Numbered from the stretch's first letter, positions 6,153 to 13,754 are shown. The stretch: DNA of 17,446 nt from CAYSCX01 sp964429575 (GCA_964429575.1 CAYSCX010000042.1:1-17446); one strand, 5' to 3'. Notes: generated from the letters alone by a model not told the origin. Made by a program: numbers and translations.

Positions 6153-7295
6153 GTGAAGAACGCGCGGCGCGCACCTGCAAGCCCGCCGCCACGCGCTTTC
6201 TCGCCGCGGCCCATCCGACTCGGCCCTAACCTCTACGTCGCTCACACCCAGCCGGGCTTCGAGTCGGTTGCATGGAGCGAGATTGCCGCGCGAGTTCCTA
6301 ACGCCCGCTGGATCGCTGCGCGCACAGTCGGCGACCGCGCGGGTATGACAATCTTTGCCGCGCCCAGGCCCGAGCCGCTCGCTCGTTTGCGCGCCGCCGA
6401 GGATCTCTTCGCGCTGGTCGGGTATCGACAGTGCGATGGTAGTGATGCGCTCGAGACCGTCCTCGCGTCTGCGCGTGGCGCGCCGTTTCTCGATGAGGGT
6501 CTCGCCGCGCGCACCCGGCTGGTCGCGGGCAGCCGCTCGGGCCGGCGGCTCGGGTTTCGGGTGGTCGCGCGTCTGACCGGGGAGCACGATTTTCGCCGCG
6601 TCGATTTCCAGCGCGCTGTCGAACGCGGAGTTATCGAGCGCGGCGACCATAATTTCCGGCTCGCCGATGACGACTCAGCGGATGTCGAGTTGTGGGCAAC
6701 GCTGCTCGGGCGCGAATTTCTGCTCGCGCTCCGCCTGACCGATGAACGCACGCGCCATCGCGAATACAAGGTTGCACATCGGCCCGCATCGCTAAGGCCG
6801 TCCGTCGCCGCGGCGCTCGCGCTTGTGTCCGAGCCGAGGGACGACGACGTGGTGCTCGATCCGTTTTGCGGTGCCGGGACCGTATTGATCGAGCGCGCTC
6901 ACCTCGGGCGCTATCGAAATCTGATTGGCTCAGACCGCGACGCTGATGCTATCGAGGCCGCACGCGCGAATGTTGGCACGCGTTACAAGCCAATTGAACT
7001 GCACTCGTGGGACGCCGCTGCTCTGCCGCTCGGCGATGCGACGGTCAGCAAAGTGGTCACCAACCTGCCGTGGGGAGTGCGGTCCGGCACGCCGGGAGAG
7101 AACCGCAAGCGCTACGCGCGCTGGCTCGATGAGATGAACCGGGTGGTGGCGCCGAACGGTAAAATGGTTCTCCTGACCGCGGAGACTCGACTGATGCACG
7201 AACTGCGAGTGCGCGGAGCCATCGCCCCGGAGCGTGTGCTGCACGTTACCGTGCTCGGGCGGCCCGCCGCAGTTTACGTTTGTCCGAAGAAGTGA
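6153..7295 (+). CDS. THUMP-type SAM-dependent RNA methyltransferase (TrmN/Trm14/RlmL-like)
   Basis: A 380-residue protein. The N-terminal half (about 25-205) looks like a ferredoxin-like/THUMP RNA-binding module: LYVAHTQPGFESVAWSEI at the start, then GFRVVARLTGEHDFRR and EFLLALRLTDE. The C-terminal half is a Rossmann methyltransferase. Its SAM-binding motif I is DPFCGAGT (236-243), the acidic residue after strand 2 is in GSDRD (259-263), and the catalytic motif IV is NLPWG (304-308). DPFCGAGT together with an N-[LP]-P-[WY]-G motif is characteristic of guanine-N2 methyltransferases such as archaeal TrmN/Trm14 and bacterial RlmL. The substrate is therefore probably G in tRNA or rRNA, but tRNA and 23S rRNA cannot be told apart here. 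GTG 6153 is the start used; GAGAG about 8 bases upstream is a weak ribosome site. It lies 76 bases after efp on the same strand, so both may serve translation. Confidence 0.85.
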   Translation: MKNARRAPASPPPRAFSPRPIRLGPNLYVAHTQPGFESVAWSEIAARVPNARWIAARTVGDRAGMTIFAAPRPEPLARLRAAEDLFALVGYRQCDGSDALETVLASARGAPFLDEGLAARTRLVAGSRSGRRLGFRVVARLTGEHDFRRVDFQRAVERGVIERGDHNFRLADDDSADVELWATLLGREFLLALRLTDERTRHREYKVAHRPASLRPSVAAALALVSEPRDDDVVLDPFCGAGTVLIERAHLGRYRNLIGSDRDADAIEAARANVGTRYKPIELHSWDAAALPLGDATVSKVVTNLPWGVRSGTPGENRKRYARWLDEMNRVVAPNGKMVLLTAETRLMHELRVRGAIAPERVLHVTVLGRPAAVYVCPKK

Positions 7296-7310
7296 ACGGT
7301 GCGCGATGCG

Positions 7311-7718
7311 CTATGCGAACGCGCGAAGCCGCAGCTCCTGCGCTTGAGTGCGATACGGTTCCGGCAATGCGATTTCTTCGGCGTCGTTCCAGTTCGATTC
7401 CATCCGGTAGAACTCGCGCGCCGGCTCGTAAAAGATGTGAACCACCACGTCGTCATAATCCATCACGACCCAGTGCGCGTGGTTGAATCCCTCCACCGAT
7501 CGCAGACGCGCGTTCTCCCTGCCCATGCGCTCCTCGATGCCGCGCGCAATCGCTTGCACCTGAACGTCCGAGCGGCCGGTCGCAACCAGGAAGTAGTCAG
7601 CGACCGACGCGAGATGCTCCACACGGAAGACCGCGAGGTCGTAGGCCTTCTTCTCCAGCGCCGCGTGCGCCGCCGCTAACGCCTTGTCTAGAGAAGTCGC
7701 GCCGGACGGAATTGGCAC
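7311..7718 (-). CDS. rsfS: Ribosome silencing factor RsfS
   Basis: A 135-residue protein of the RsfS/YbeB/Iojap family. It binds L14 on the 50S subunit and blocks joining with 30S when nutrients are short. The family core is clear: DYFLVATGRSDVQVQAIA (41-58) and GFNHAHWVVMDYDDVVVHIF (77-96), where the usual W-x-x-x-D-x-x-D-V-x-V-H-x-F pattern is intact. The C-terminal stretch after about residue 106 is variable, as in relatives. The start is GTG 7718, only 4 bases after the nadD stop. The SD-like GAGG lies just ahead of that GTG and overlaps the nadD stop, so coupling to nadD translation is likely. It is the last gene of the minus-strand cluster. Its end and the methyltransferase end converge with only 15 bases between them, and no terminator is visible. 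Confidence 0.93.
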   Translation of the reverse strand: MPIPSGATSLDKALAAAHAALEKKAYDLAVFRVEHLASVADYFLVATGRSDVQVQAIARGIEERMGRENARLRSVEGFNHAHWVVMDYDDVVVHIFYEPAREFYRMESNWNDAEEIALPEPYRTQAQELRLRAFA

Positions 7719-7722
7719 TTCC

Positions 7723-8361
7723 TCAGTAGAGCGCGTGGCGCTGGATGTAGTCGGACACGTCGACGGGCAGCAGATAGCTTATCGACTCACCGCGCTGAAT
7801 TTTGCGCCGAATCTGGCTTGCGGAAATTGGAAAGTAAGTGGTCGCGACGAAATACAGAGTGTGGCCGCTCGAATGCACGTAATGATCGTCGGATTTACTG
7901 TAACCAAAGCGCTCCAAGGCGGCAAGCGAGACACGCTGCGGACCGCTCTCGCCTTCGCGCAGCCGCGTATGAACCGCGAGGTTGCCGGCCGTTACAAGCT
8001 CATCACAGTCCTTCCAGGTAGAGAGTTCCGCAAACTGGTCGCCGCCCATCAGCAAAAAGAGCGTGGACGGCTGGCGGAGCGTTGCAAGAAAATAGCGAAC
8101 CGTGTCGATCGTGTACGATCGTCCCATCCGGCGCACTTCGACGTCCGACACCATGAAGAATCGGTTGCCCTTGGTCGCCAGCCGCACCATCTGAAGGCGA
8201 TGCTCGGCGGGCGCGAGGTCGCCCTGCGGCTTGTGCGGGGGCGACGCCGCCGGGACGAAATATACGAGATCGAGTCCGAGCGCCTCGCGAACTTCCTCGG
8301 CGGCGCGCAGATGCCCGAAGTGAATCGGGTTGAAGCTGCCGCCGAAGATCCCTACACGCAT
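7723..8361 (-). CDS. nadD: Nicotinate-nucleotide adenylyltransferase NadD
   Basis: A 212-residue enzyme that joins nicotinate mononucleotide and ATP to make deamido-NAD+ in NAD synthesis. The nucleotidyltransferase motif GGSFNPIHFGH is at 7-17. SYTIDT is at 82-87, GGDQF at 106-110, and the C-terminal ISASQIR (the ISxSxIR ATP-binding motif) at 179-185. Length and all core motifs match the family. It starts 29 bases after proA and is followed after 4 bases by rsfS, the usual nadD-rsfS pairing. No strong Shine-Dalgarno precedes ATG 8361. Confidence 0.96.
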   Translation of the reverse strand: MRVGIFGGSFNPIHFGHLRAAEEVREALGLDLVYFVPAASPPHKPQGDLAPAEHRLQMVRLATKGNRFFMVSDVEVRRMGRSYTIDTVRYFLATLRQPSTLFLLMGGDQFAELSTWKDCDELVTAGNLAVHTRLREGESGPQRVSLAALERFGYSKSDDHYVHSSGHTLYFVATTYFPISASQIRRKIQRGESISYLLPVDVSDYIQRHALY

Positions 8362-8390
8362 CTCGAGGTGTTTGGGTCGCTCGGCGCGAG

Positions 8391-9644
8391 CTAGTTCCGC
8401 ACCTGGCCGCTTCCGCGAATGATGTACTTGTAGGTGGTCAACTCATTGAGTCCCATCGGACCTCGCGCGTGCAAACGGTTGGTCGAGATTCCCGTCTCTG
8501 CGCCGAACCCGAATTCGAACCCGTCCGTGAAACGCGTCGACGCGTTTACGTACACCGTCGCCGAATCGACCTCGCGCACAAACCGCTCCGCCGCCGCGCG
8601 ATCGTTCGTGACGATTGCGTCTGCGAGGCCTGACCCGTGTTGCGCGATGAATGCGATTGCTTCAGCGAGCGAATTGACGATGCGGATCGAAAGAATCATG
8701 TCGAGAAATTCAGTGTCCCAGTCCGCATCGGTCGCGGCCTTCACCGATGGCACGATCTTTTGCGTACGATCACACCCACGCACTTCGACGCCCGCCGCTA
8801 TGTAGCGCTTCACCATCGCGGGCAAGAATCGCTGCGCCACCTCCACGTGCACCAACAGGTTTTCCATCGAGTTGCATACCGCCGGCCGGTTGCACTTCGC
8901 GTTGAAGCAGATTTCCTCTGCCATTTTAAGCTCAGCCGAATCGTCAACGTAGGTGTGGCAAATGCCGTCGAAATGCGGCAACAGCGGCACCGCCGATCCG
9001 GCGAGTGCTTGCTTTAGCGCCGCGCCGCCGCGCGGGATAATAAGGTCGATCAAGTTGGCGCTGCGCTTCAGGATCCGGATCACTTCGCGGTCGGGATTTG
9101 CAACGAACGCGGTGGCGTCCGAGTCAAGCCCCGCCTCGCGCATCGCCTCCTGAAGCAGTCCGGCGAGCACACTGTTGGTCGAGAGTGCTTCCTTGCCGCC
9201 GCGAAGGATCACCGCGTTCCCGGACTTCATGATCAATGCGCCCGCATCGATTGTGACGTTGGGGCGCGACTCATAGATCATCGCGATCACCCCGATCGGC
9301 ACGCGGACCTTTGCGATCTCAAGACCATTGGGGCGCGTCCACCGCTCGATGACTTCGCCCACCGGGTCCGCAAGCGAGAGGACTTCTTCAACGCCATGAG
9401 CCATCGACTCAATCCGATCCGCATTGAGTGTCAGCCGCTCGACGAACGCACCGGTCCGCCCCTGCGCGCGTACACGCGCGAGGTCGTCCGCGTTCGCCGC
9501 GAGAATCCGTTCGCCGGACCGCCGCAGCAGCGACGCGAGCCGTTTTAGAGCGCCATTTTTCTGCTCTGCCGATGCGAGCGCGAGCCGCCGCGACGCGCGA
9601 CGTGCGCGCTCAAGCGTCGCGATGATTTCCTGTTCAAGCGTCAC
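8391..9644 (-). CDS. proA: Gamma-glutamyl phosphate reductase ProA
   Basis: A 417-residue NADPH-dependent enzyme that reduces gamma-glutamyl phosphate to glutamate semialdehyde, the second step of proline synthesis. The aldehyde-dehydrogenase-type nucleotide-binding part includes PIGVIAMIYESRPNVT and LRGGKEA. The catalytic Cys is Cys257 in the family segment CNRPAVCNSMENLLVH. The C-terminal HARGPMGLNELTTYKY is the usual ProA ending. The start codon is GTG 9644, overlapping the proB stop as GTGA (4 bases), so proB and proA are translationally coupled and keep the kinase and reductase together. Length is normal and nothing appears missing. Confidence 0.97.
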   Translation of the reverse strand: MTLEQEIIATLERARRASRRLALASAEQKNGALKRLASLLRRSGERILAANADDLARVRAQGRTGAFVERLTLNADRIESMAHGVEEVLSLADPVGEVIERWTRPNGLEIAKVRVPIGVIAMIYESRPNVTIDAGALIMKSGNAVILRGGKEALSTNSVLAGLLQEAMREAGLDSDATAFVANPDREVIRILKRSANLIDLIIPRGGAALKQALAGSAVPLLPHFDGICHTYVDDSAELKMAEEICFNAKCNRPAVCNSMENLLVHVEVAQRFLPAMVKRYIAAGVEVRGCDRTQKIVPSVKAATDADWDTEFLDMILSIRIVNSLAEAIAFIAQHGSGLADAIVTNDRAAAERFVREVDSATVYVNASTRFTDGFEFGFGAETGISTNRLHARGPMGLNELTTYKYIIRGSGQVRN

Positions 9645-10789
9645 GCGGATTCTCTGAGCAGTACCAGGTTGTCGCGGTGAATGATTTCGTCGGCGACCTT
9701 GTAACCCAGCAGCCGCGCGATCTCGTGCGACTGGCGTCCCTTCACCTTTATTACATCCTCAGCCGGGTAATTCACGAGCCCACGGCCGAACTCGATACCC
9801 TCCGTATCGAGCAGGCTGACACAATCGCCGCTGTCAAAGTCGCCGCGAACCTCCGCAATCCCGGACGGCAGCAGGCTCCGCCCCTTGCTTCGCACCGCAT
9901 CGGCAGCACCGCGGTCAAGCGCGAGCGATCCGGCTGGCTTGAGTGCAAATGCGATCCAGTGCTTACGGCTCTTCAGTCTGACGCCCGCGGGCACGATGAG
10001 CGTCCCGCTCTCACGCTCACTATCGAGCGCGGCGCGAATCACGTCGCCGTCGCGGCCGGGTCCGATGATTACGGCGATGCCCGCGCGGGTTGCTTCGCGC
10101 GCAGCCTTGAGCTTCGCGGCCATGCCGCCGGAGCCGAGTGGTCCCGAAGTTTCTGCGACCAGCCCCTTCATCTCTGCTTCGGGATCCGTAATCAGCGGGA
10201 TGAGCCGCGCGTCGGGCCGGGTCCGCGGATCTCCAGTCAGCACGCCGGCAACATCGGTCAGCAGAACCAGCAGCTGTGCCTGCACCAATGCCGCGACCTG
10301 CGACGAGAGCACGTCGTTGTCGCCGAGCCGAATCTCCTCAACCGCAACGGTATCGTTCTCGTTGACGATCGGTACGACGCCCGCGCTCAACAGAGCGCTG
10401 AGCGTGTGACTCGCATTCAGCCGTCGCGGACGTTCGGCGAGATCTTGATGTGTCAGCAGAATCTGCGCGACCCGGCGTCCGCCGGCGGCATCGAATGAGC
10501 GCGCCCACGACGACATCAGCTCAATCTGACCTGTCGCGGCGGCGGCTTGGCGCGCAGCCATCGTCGGCGCGCGTAGTTTGACGATGCGCGCGCGTCCCGC
10601 TGCGATAGCGCCCGAGGTGACCAGCACGACTTCGCGTCCTGCGCGAATGATCTCCTCGACCTGCCGCGCGATGCCATCCATCACGTCGTACCGTAACCCG
10701 TCGCCGTCCGAGAGCACCGCGCTGCCGACCTTCACGACGATTCGGCGGACGGGCCCGAGGATCTGAGCTTTGTAATTCAGCTGAGACAT
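9641..10789 (-). CDS. proB: Glutamate 5-kinase ProB with PUA domain
   Basis: A 382-residue enzyme that phosphorylates glutamate in the first, feedback-controlled step of proline synthesis. The amino-acid kinase domain (about 14-265) starts IVVKVGSAVL and contains VTSGAIAAG, VPIVNENDTVA, LLTDVAGVLTGDPR and GSGGMAAKLKAA. A C-terminal PUA domain (about 285-375, including GIAEVRGDFDSGD and GRGLVNYPAEDV) matches the long proteobacterial form, which uses it in oligomerisation and proline inhibition. The start, ATG 10789, lies inside the end of obg (13-base overlap, different frame). The stop overlaps the proA start. The arrangement implies one transcript, obg-proB-proA. Confidence 0.97.
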   Translation of the reverse strand: MSQLNYKAQILGPVRRIVVKVGSAVLSDGDGLRYDVMDGIARQVEEIIRAGREVVLVTSGAIAAGRARIVKLRAPTMAARQAAAATGQIELMSSWARSFDAAGGRRVAQILLTHQDLAERPRRLNASHTLSALLSAGVVPIVNENDTVAVEEIRLGDNDVLSSQVAALVQAQLLVLLTDVAGVLTGDPRTRPDARLIPLITDPEAEMKGLVAETSGPLGSGGMAAKLKAAREATRAGIAVIIGPGRDGDVIRAALDSERESGTLIVPAGVRLKSRKHWIAFALKPAGSLALDRGAADAVRSKGRSLLPSGIAEVRGDFDSGDCVSLLDTEGIEFGRGLVNYPAEDVIKVKGRQSHEIARLLGYKVADEIIHRDNLVLLRESA

Positions 10790-11790
10790 GCGGCTTGTCC
10801 GTGCGGCTGTCTCAGCACTTGTGCGATCGCGGCGACCAGTGCCTCGAGTCCAATTCGTTTTTCAGCGGAGATCGGATGAACGGACAGATGTGTCTTCGCT
10901 GCGAGCGTTCGCGCTGCCGCTGCGATTTCGTCTGCCGCGATGAGATCGATCTTATTTAGCGCGATCACCGCCGGACGCTCGAGCAGCGCGCCGTCGAACT
11001 CGCCGATCTCTTTGCGCACGACCGCGAACGCATCCGCCGGCTTTTCGGCTGCGTCGAGCACATATACGAGCATCCGCGTGCGGCTCACGTGGCGCAGGAA
11101 ACGTACTCCCAGTCCGTGGCCGAGGTGCGCGCCCTCGATAAGTCCAGGAATGTCGGCGACCGAAAAGCTCTCTTCGTCGGTCACGAACACTCGGCCGAGA
11201 TTCGGATGAAGCGTTGTAAAGGGGTAGGGCGCGATCTTCGGCCGCGCAGCCGTGAGCGCCGCGAGCAGGGTTGACTTGCCCGCATTGGGCAACCCCACCA
11301 GTCCGCCCTCTGCGACCAACCGAAGCTCCAGCTGCACCCAGCGCTGCTCGCCCGCGGTGCCCGGCGTCGCAATTCGGGGGGCACGTCGCGTCGACGTCGC
11401 AAAGTGCATGTTGCCGAGGCCACCCTCGCCGCCGCGCGCGATGACCGCGCGTTGCTTGGGCGCCACCAGGTCCGCGAGTGTCGCGCCGCTTTCCTGGTCG
11501 ACAACGAGAGTCCCGGGCGGCACCCGCACGATGCGATCTTCGCCTGCGCGGCCGTATTGATGTTTGCCGCGCCCCGCCTCGCCGTCGCGCGCTTCGAGTC
11601 GCGGCTGATATTTGAAGTCGAGGAGCGTCGCGAGGCCTTCATCCACCTCGCAGATCACACTGCCGCCGCGGCCGCCGTCGCCGCCTGCGGGTCCGCCGAA
11701 AGGCCGGTACTTTTCGCGCAGGAACGCGATCGCGCCATCACCGCCTTTGCCGGCACGCACATACACACGGGCTTCGTCGATGAACCGCAT
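10777..11790 (-). CDS. obg: Obg family GTPase (ribosome assembly, CgtA)
   Basis: A 337-residue GTPase that acts on late 50S assembly and stress signalling. The glycine-rich Obg fold (1-158) has the expected FGGPAGGDGGRGGSV and ARGGEGGLGNMHFATS. In the G domain, G1 is GLPNAGKS (166-173), switch I is in PYPFTTLHPNLG, G3 is DIPG (213-216), G4 is NKID (279-282), and the G5 serine-alanine is in HPISAEKR. There is no long C-terminal OCT extension, which is common outside Firmicutes. No Shine-Dalgarno is seen before ATG 11790. A TAGAAT -10-like hexamer lies only about 10 bases upstream, so the mRNA may have almost no leader. It is followed by proB with a 13-base overlap and preceded by an unrelated oxidoreductase gene 57 bases away. 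Confidence 0.97.
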   Translation of the reverse strand: MRFIDEARVYVRAGKGGDGAIAFLREKYRPFGGPAGGDGGRGGSVICEVDEGLATLLDFKYQPRLEARDGEAGRGKHQYGRAGEDRIVRVPPGTLVVDQESGATLADLVAPKQRAVIARGGEGGLGNMHFATSTRRAPRIATPGTAGEQRWVQLELRLVAEGGLVGLPNAGKSTLLAALTAARPKIAPYPFTTLHPNLGRVFVTDEESFSVADIPGLIEGAHLGHGLGVRFLRHVSRTRMLVYVLDAAEKPADAFAVVRKEIGEFDGALLERPAVIALNKIDLIAADEIAAAARTLAAKTHLSVHPISAEKRIGLEALVAAIAQVLRQPHGQAACLS

Positions 11791-11800
11791 CGCGGCGCCA

Positions 11801-11806
11801 ATTCTA
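11801..11806 (-). promoter_or_regulatory. Candidate -10 element for obg, close to its start codon
   Basis: TAGAAT on the minus strand, 5 of 6 matches to the sigma70 -10, with only 10 bases between it and ATG 11790. A transcript from it would start about at the ATG (leaderless or nearly so). This agrees with the absence of a Shine-Dalgarno. The -35 region 17 bases upstream is poor, so this is weakly supported. Confidence 0.35.
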
Positions 11807-11847
11807 CCATCGGCAGGGCAGTGCTCGCTTCGCGCCTGACGGAGCGC

Positions 11848-12876
11848 CTAGAGGCACATCTCCGCGAGCGCACGAACCGTCTCTACCTGCCCCGTTCCAA
11901 TCAGCAGCGTCTTCACCGGTGACGCCTTCCACGCCTCGAGCCGATCGCGAATGCGTTCGCGAGGCCCCACCAATGCGACCGCATCGATAAGCTTGTCCGG
12001 CACCAACGCCATCGCTTCGGCCTTCTTACCGGTCAGGTAGAAGTCCTGAATCTTTCCCGCGACATCCTCATAGCCGAGCCGCTTGGCGTAGTCGTTATAG
12101 AAATTTTTGCTTCTCGCGCCCATGCCGCCGATGTAAAGCGCCAGCATGCCCCGAACCGGCATCCGGCACTTTTCGACATCCGGGCCCATGACGCAGGTGA
12201 CGAACGGTGCGAAGTCGAAGTTCTCCATACTCTTGCGGCCACCCGTTTTCGCGAAACCTTCCTTCAGCGGACCCGCATAGAGATCGAAGCGCTCCGGATT
12301 CATCCAGACCGGAATAATGCCATCGGCAATTTCGGCTGCGAGCGCGATGCCTTTGGGACTGATCGACGCGGTGTATATCTGCATGTCCTTGCGTCCGTGC
12401 AGGATGCTCTTGAGCGGCTTGCCAAGTCCGGTCGCGCCGGGTCCGGTGTACGGAATCTGGTACTCCTTGCCTTGCAGCTGCACCGGCGCTTCGCGCGCGA
12501 GGACCTGTCGCACGATATTGATGTATTCGCGCGTTCGCTGAAGCGGCTTGCCGTACGGCACGCCGTGCCAACCCTCGATCACCTGCGGGCCCGACGGGCC
12601 GATTCCAAGGATGAATCGGCCGCCCGAGAGTGCATCGAGCGTCATCGCCGTCATCGCGGTCATCGCGGGCGTGCGCGCCGGCATCTGCATGATCGCGGTG
12701 CCGACACGAATTTTCTTGGTCAATGCGGCGATCCACGCAGCCGGCGTCACAGCGTCGGAACCGTATGCTTCGGCGGTCCATACCGAATCGAAGCCGACCC
12801 GCTCAGCTTCGTGGATCACGTCCATCGGCATGCCCATCTGCGCGCCCGAGTATCCCGAGACAAGTCCGAGTCGCAT
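11848..12876 (-). CDS. LLM class, probably F420-dependent, oxidoreductase
   Basis: A 342-residue bacterial luciferase-like TIM-barrel protein. The start ATG 12876 is chosen because a perfect AGGAGGA lies 7 bases upstream and because the protein then begins MRLGLVSGY, the usual first strand. The open frame continues upstream to 13302, but that part is the antisense-frame shadow of rpmA. Family marks include GFDSVWTAEAYGSDAVTP, the segment RVGTAIMQMPARTPAM, and LSGGRFILGIGPSGPQV followed by EGWHGVPYGKP. These resemble Rv3520c-like F420-dependent oxidoreductases of mycobacteria. The likely reaction is hydride transfer between F420 and an unknown organic substrate in the cytoplasm; FMN use cannot be excluded. 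It stands between the rpmA terminator and obg and interrupts the usual rpmA-obg order. No F420 biosynthesis gene is in this window. Confidence 0.88.
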   Translation of the reverse strand: MRLGLVSGYSGAQMGMPMDVIHEAERVGFDSVWTAEAYGSDAVTPAAWIAALTKKIRVGTAIMQMPARTPAMTAMTAMTLDALSGGRFILGIGPSGPQVIEGWHGVPYGKPLQRTREYINIVRQVLAREAPVQLQGKEYQIPYTGPGATGLGKPLKSILHGRKDMQIYTASISPKGIALAAEIADGIIPVWMNPERFDLYAGPLKEGFAKTGGRKSMENFDFAPFVTCVMGPDVEKCRMPVRGMLALYIGGMGARSKNFYNDYAKRLGYEDVAGKIQDFYLTGKKAEAMALVPDKLIDAVALVGPRERIRDRLEAWKASPVKTLLIGTGQVETVRALAEMCL

Positions 12877-12882
12877 CACGTG

Positions 12883-12889
12883 TCCTCCT
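12883..12889 (-). promoter_or_regulatory. Ribosome binding site of the LLM oxidoreductase
   Basis: AGGAGGA on the minus strand, with 6 bases between it and ATG 12876. It decides this start over the far upstream extension of the open frame. Confidence 0.8.
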
Positions 12890-12907
12890 AAAGATTCAGC
12901 GCGTCGC

Positions 12908-12940
12908 AAAGAAAAAAGCCCCACGGTCATCCGCGGGGCT
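12908..12940 (-). terminator. Rho-independent terminator after rpmA
   Basis: On the minus strand the stem AGCCCCGCGG / CCGTGGGGCT has a 4-base loop (ATGA) and one G-T wobble (10 pairs). TTTTTT and then CTTT follow immediately. It lies 32 bases after the rpmA stop and before the LLM oxidoreductase, so rplU-rpmA forms a separate transcript unit from the downstream genes. Confidence 0.9.
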
Positions 12941-12971
12941 CTTGCTTTCGGCGCTTGGTTTACCGGCGTTC

Positions 12972-13259
12972 CTAGGCGTCTGCCCCGGCGGACTCCTGCT
13001 GGGGCGGCGACGGCACGACGCTCACCCGCCGCTTGTTGTCGCCAAATGTCTTGTACACGGTCACGCCGTCGATCAGCGCGAACAGCGTAAAGTCGCGGCC
13101 CATTCCGACGTTGGTGCCCGGATGCACGCGCGTCCCGCACTGGCGCACCAGGATGTTGCCGGCGCGAACGGTCTCGCCCGCGTACACCTTCACGCCGCGA
13201 CGCTGTCCCGGGCTGTCGCGCCCGTTGCGCGTCGAGCCTTGTCCTTTCTTGTGCGCCAC
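12972..13259 (-). CDS. rpmA: 50S ribosomal protein L27
   Basis: A 95-residue L27, a 50S protein whose N-terminal tail reaches the peptidyl-transferase centre. The sequence starts MAHKKGQGSTRNGRDSPGQR with the conserved tail directly after the Met, so there is no Firmicutes-type cleavable extension. GNILVRQCGTRVHPGTNVG and the FALIDGVTVY region are typical. The last 15 residues (SPPQQESAGADA) form a short, poorly conserved tail. GAGGAGA sits 6 bases before ATG 13259. The gene follows rplU after 64 bases, as in most bacteria, and ends in a clear terminator. Confidence 0.98.
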   Translation of the reverse strand: MAHKKGQGSTRNGRDSPGQRRGVKVYAGETVRAGNILVRQCGTRVHPGTNVGMGRDFTLFALIDGVTVYKTFGDNKRRVSVVPSPPQQESAGADA

Positions 13260-13323
13260 GGCTGGTCTCCTCGGTTAAGTGCGGCGCACAACGCGCCGTC
13301 AATCTCGCGAACAGTCAGCGCGG

Positions 13324-13638
13324 CTACGCGCCGACCGCAATCTCGTCGATTCTAAGTACCGTCAACTCCTGGCGATGGCCGCGCTTGCGGCGATAGTTCT
13401 TGCGCCGTTTCTTCTTGAACACCAGCACCTTGGTTCCGCGCGGCTGGCGGACGATCGTCGCGCGCACCGCAGCATTCGGAACGACCGGCTTGCCGATCGC
13501 GGGGTTCTCGCCGCCAACCGCGAGCACATCAGCGAGCGACACTTTCGCGCCGACGTCGCCCTCGATTCGCTCGACGACGACTTGGTCGCCGACCGCGACG
13601 CGGTACTGTTTTCCACCTGTTCTTACGATCGCAAACAT
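13324..13638 (-). CDS. rplU: 50S ribosomal protein L21
   Basis: A 104-residue L21, which binds 23S rRNA next to L20 in the 50S subunit. MFAIVRTGGKQYRV at the start, VLVFKKKRRKNYRRKRGHRQ near the C-terminus and the closing segment LTVLRIDEI are the usual family signatures. The length is normal. It opens the rplU-rpmA unit on the minus strand. No Shine-Dalgarno is visible in the bases before ATG 13638, unlike rpmA. A perfect TTGACA -35 lies about 50 bases upstream. Confidence 0.98.
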   Translation of the reverse strand: MFAIVRTGGKQYRVAVGDQVVVERIEGDVGAKVSLADVLAVGGENPAIGKPVVPNAAVRATIVRQPRGTKVLVFKKKRRKNYRRKRGHRQELTVLRIDEIAVGA

Positions 13639-13663
13639 TTTACGGGTGTTGCCGGAATGAAAT

Positions 13664-13692
13664 TAGTTATCGGACCACCAGATGGCTGTCAA
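13664..13692 (-). promoter_or_regulatory. Candidate promoter of rplU-rpmA
   Basis: A perfect TTGACA (13687-13692, minus strand) is followed after 17 bases by TAACTA, or after 19 bases by ACTAAT (4 of 6 matches). The -35 is strong and correctly placed about 50 bases before rplU, but the -10 is weak, so the exact start of transcription is uncertain. Confidence 0.4.
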
Positions 13693-13730
13693 CGTAGCCG
13701 CACGGCTCGGGCACGCGAACTGCCGCATAG

Positions 13731-13754
13731 TCATCCTGAGCGAAGCGAAGGATC
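13731..13754. repeat. Palindromic interspersed element of the TCCTGAGCGAAGCGAAGGA type
   Basis: The plus strand reads TCATCCTGAGCGAAGCGAAGGATC. The arms ATCCT and AGGAT flank the GAGCGAAGCGA core, which holds a direct GCGAA repeat. I recognise this as a short sequence often seen in intergenic DNA of many soil bacteria, where it shows up in translated form as HPERSEGS. It lies in the 191 bases between sufT and rplU and is the only copy I see in the window. Whether it is a REP-like mobile element or a structural RNA motif is not clear. Confidence 0.65.

Noticed and set aside
5312..6214. 300-residue minus-strand open frame opposite efp.
   Set aside because: It runs antisense to EF-P and the NPYG tail; no family features and no ribosome site of note.
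7296..7310. Bidirectional terminator between the converging methyltransferase and rsfS genes.
   Set aside because: The gap is 15 bases with no inverted repeat; any terminator would have to lie inside the coding ends and none is evident.
12877..13302. N-terminal extension of the LLM oxidoreductase frame up to 13302, which would give 484 residues.
   Set aside because: The extension overlaps rpmA and the terminator, has the composition of a shadow frame (Arg-rich), and a perfect AGGAGGA precedes ATG 12876, where the normal family N-terminus begins.
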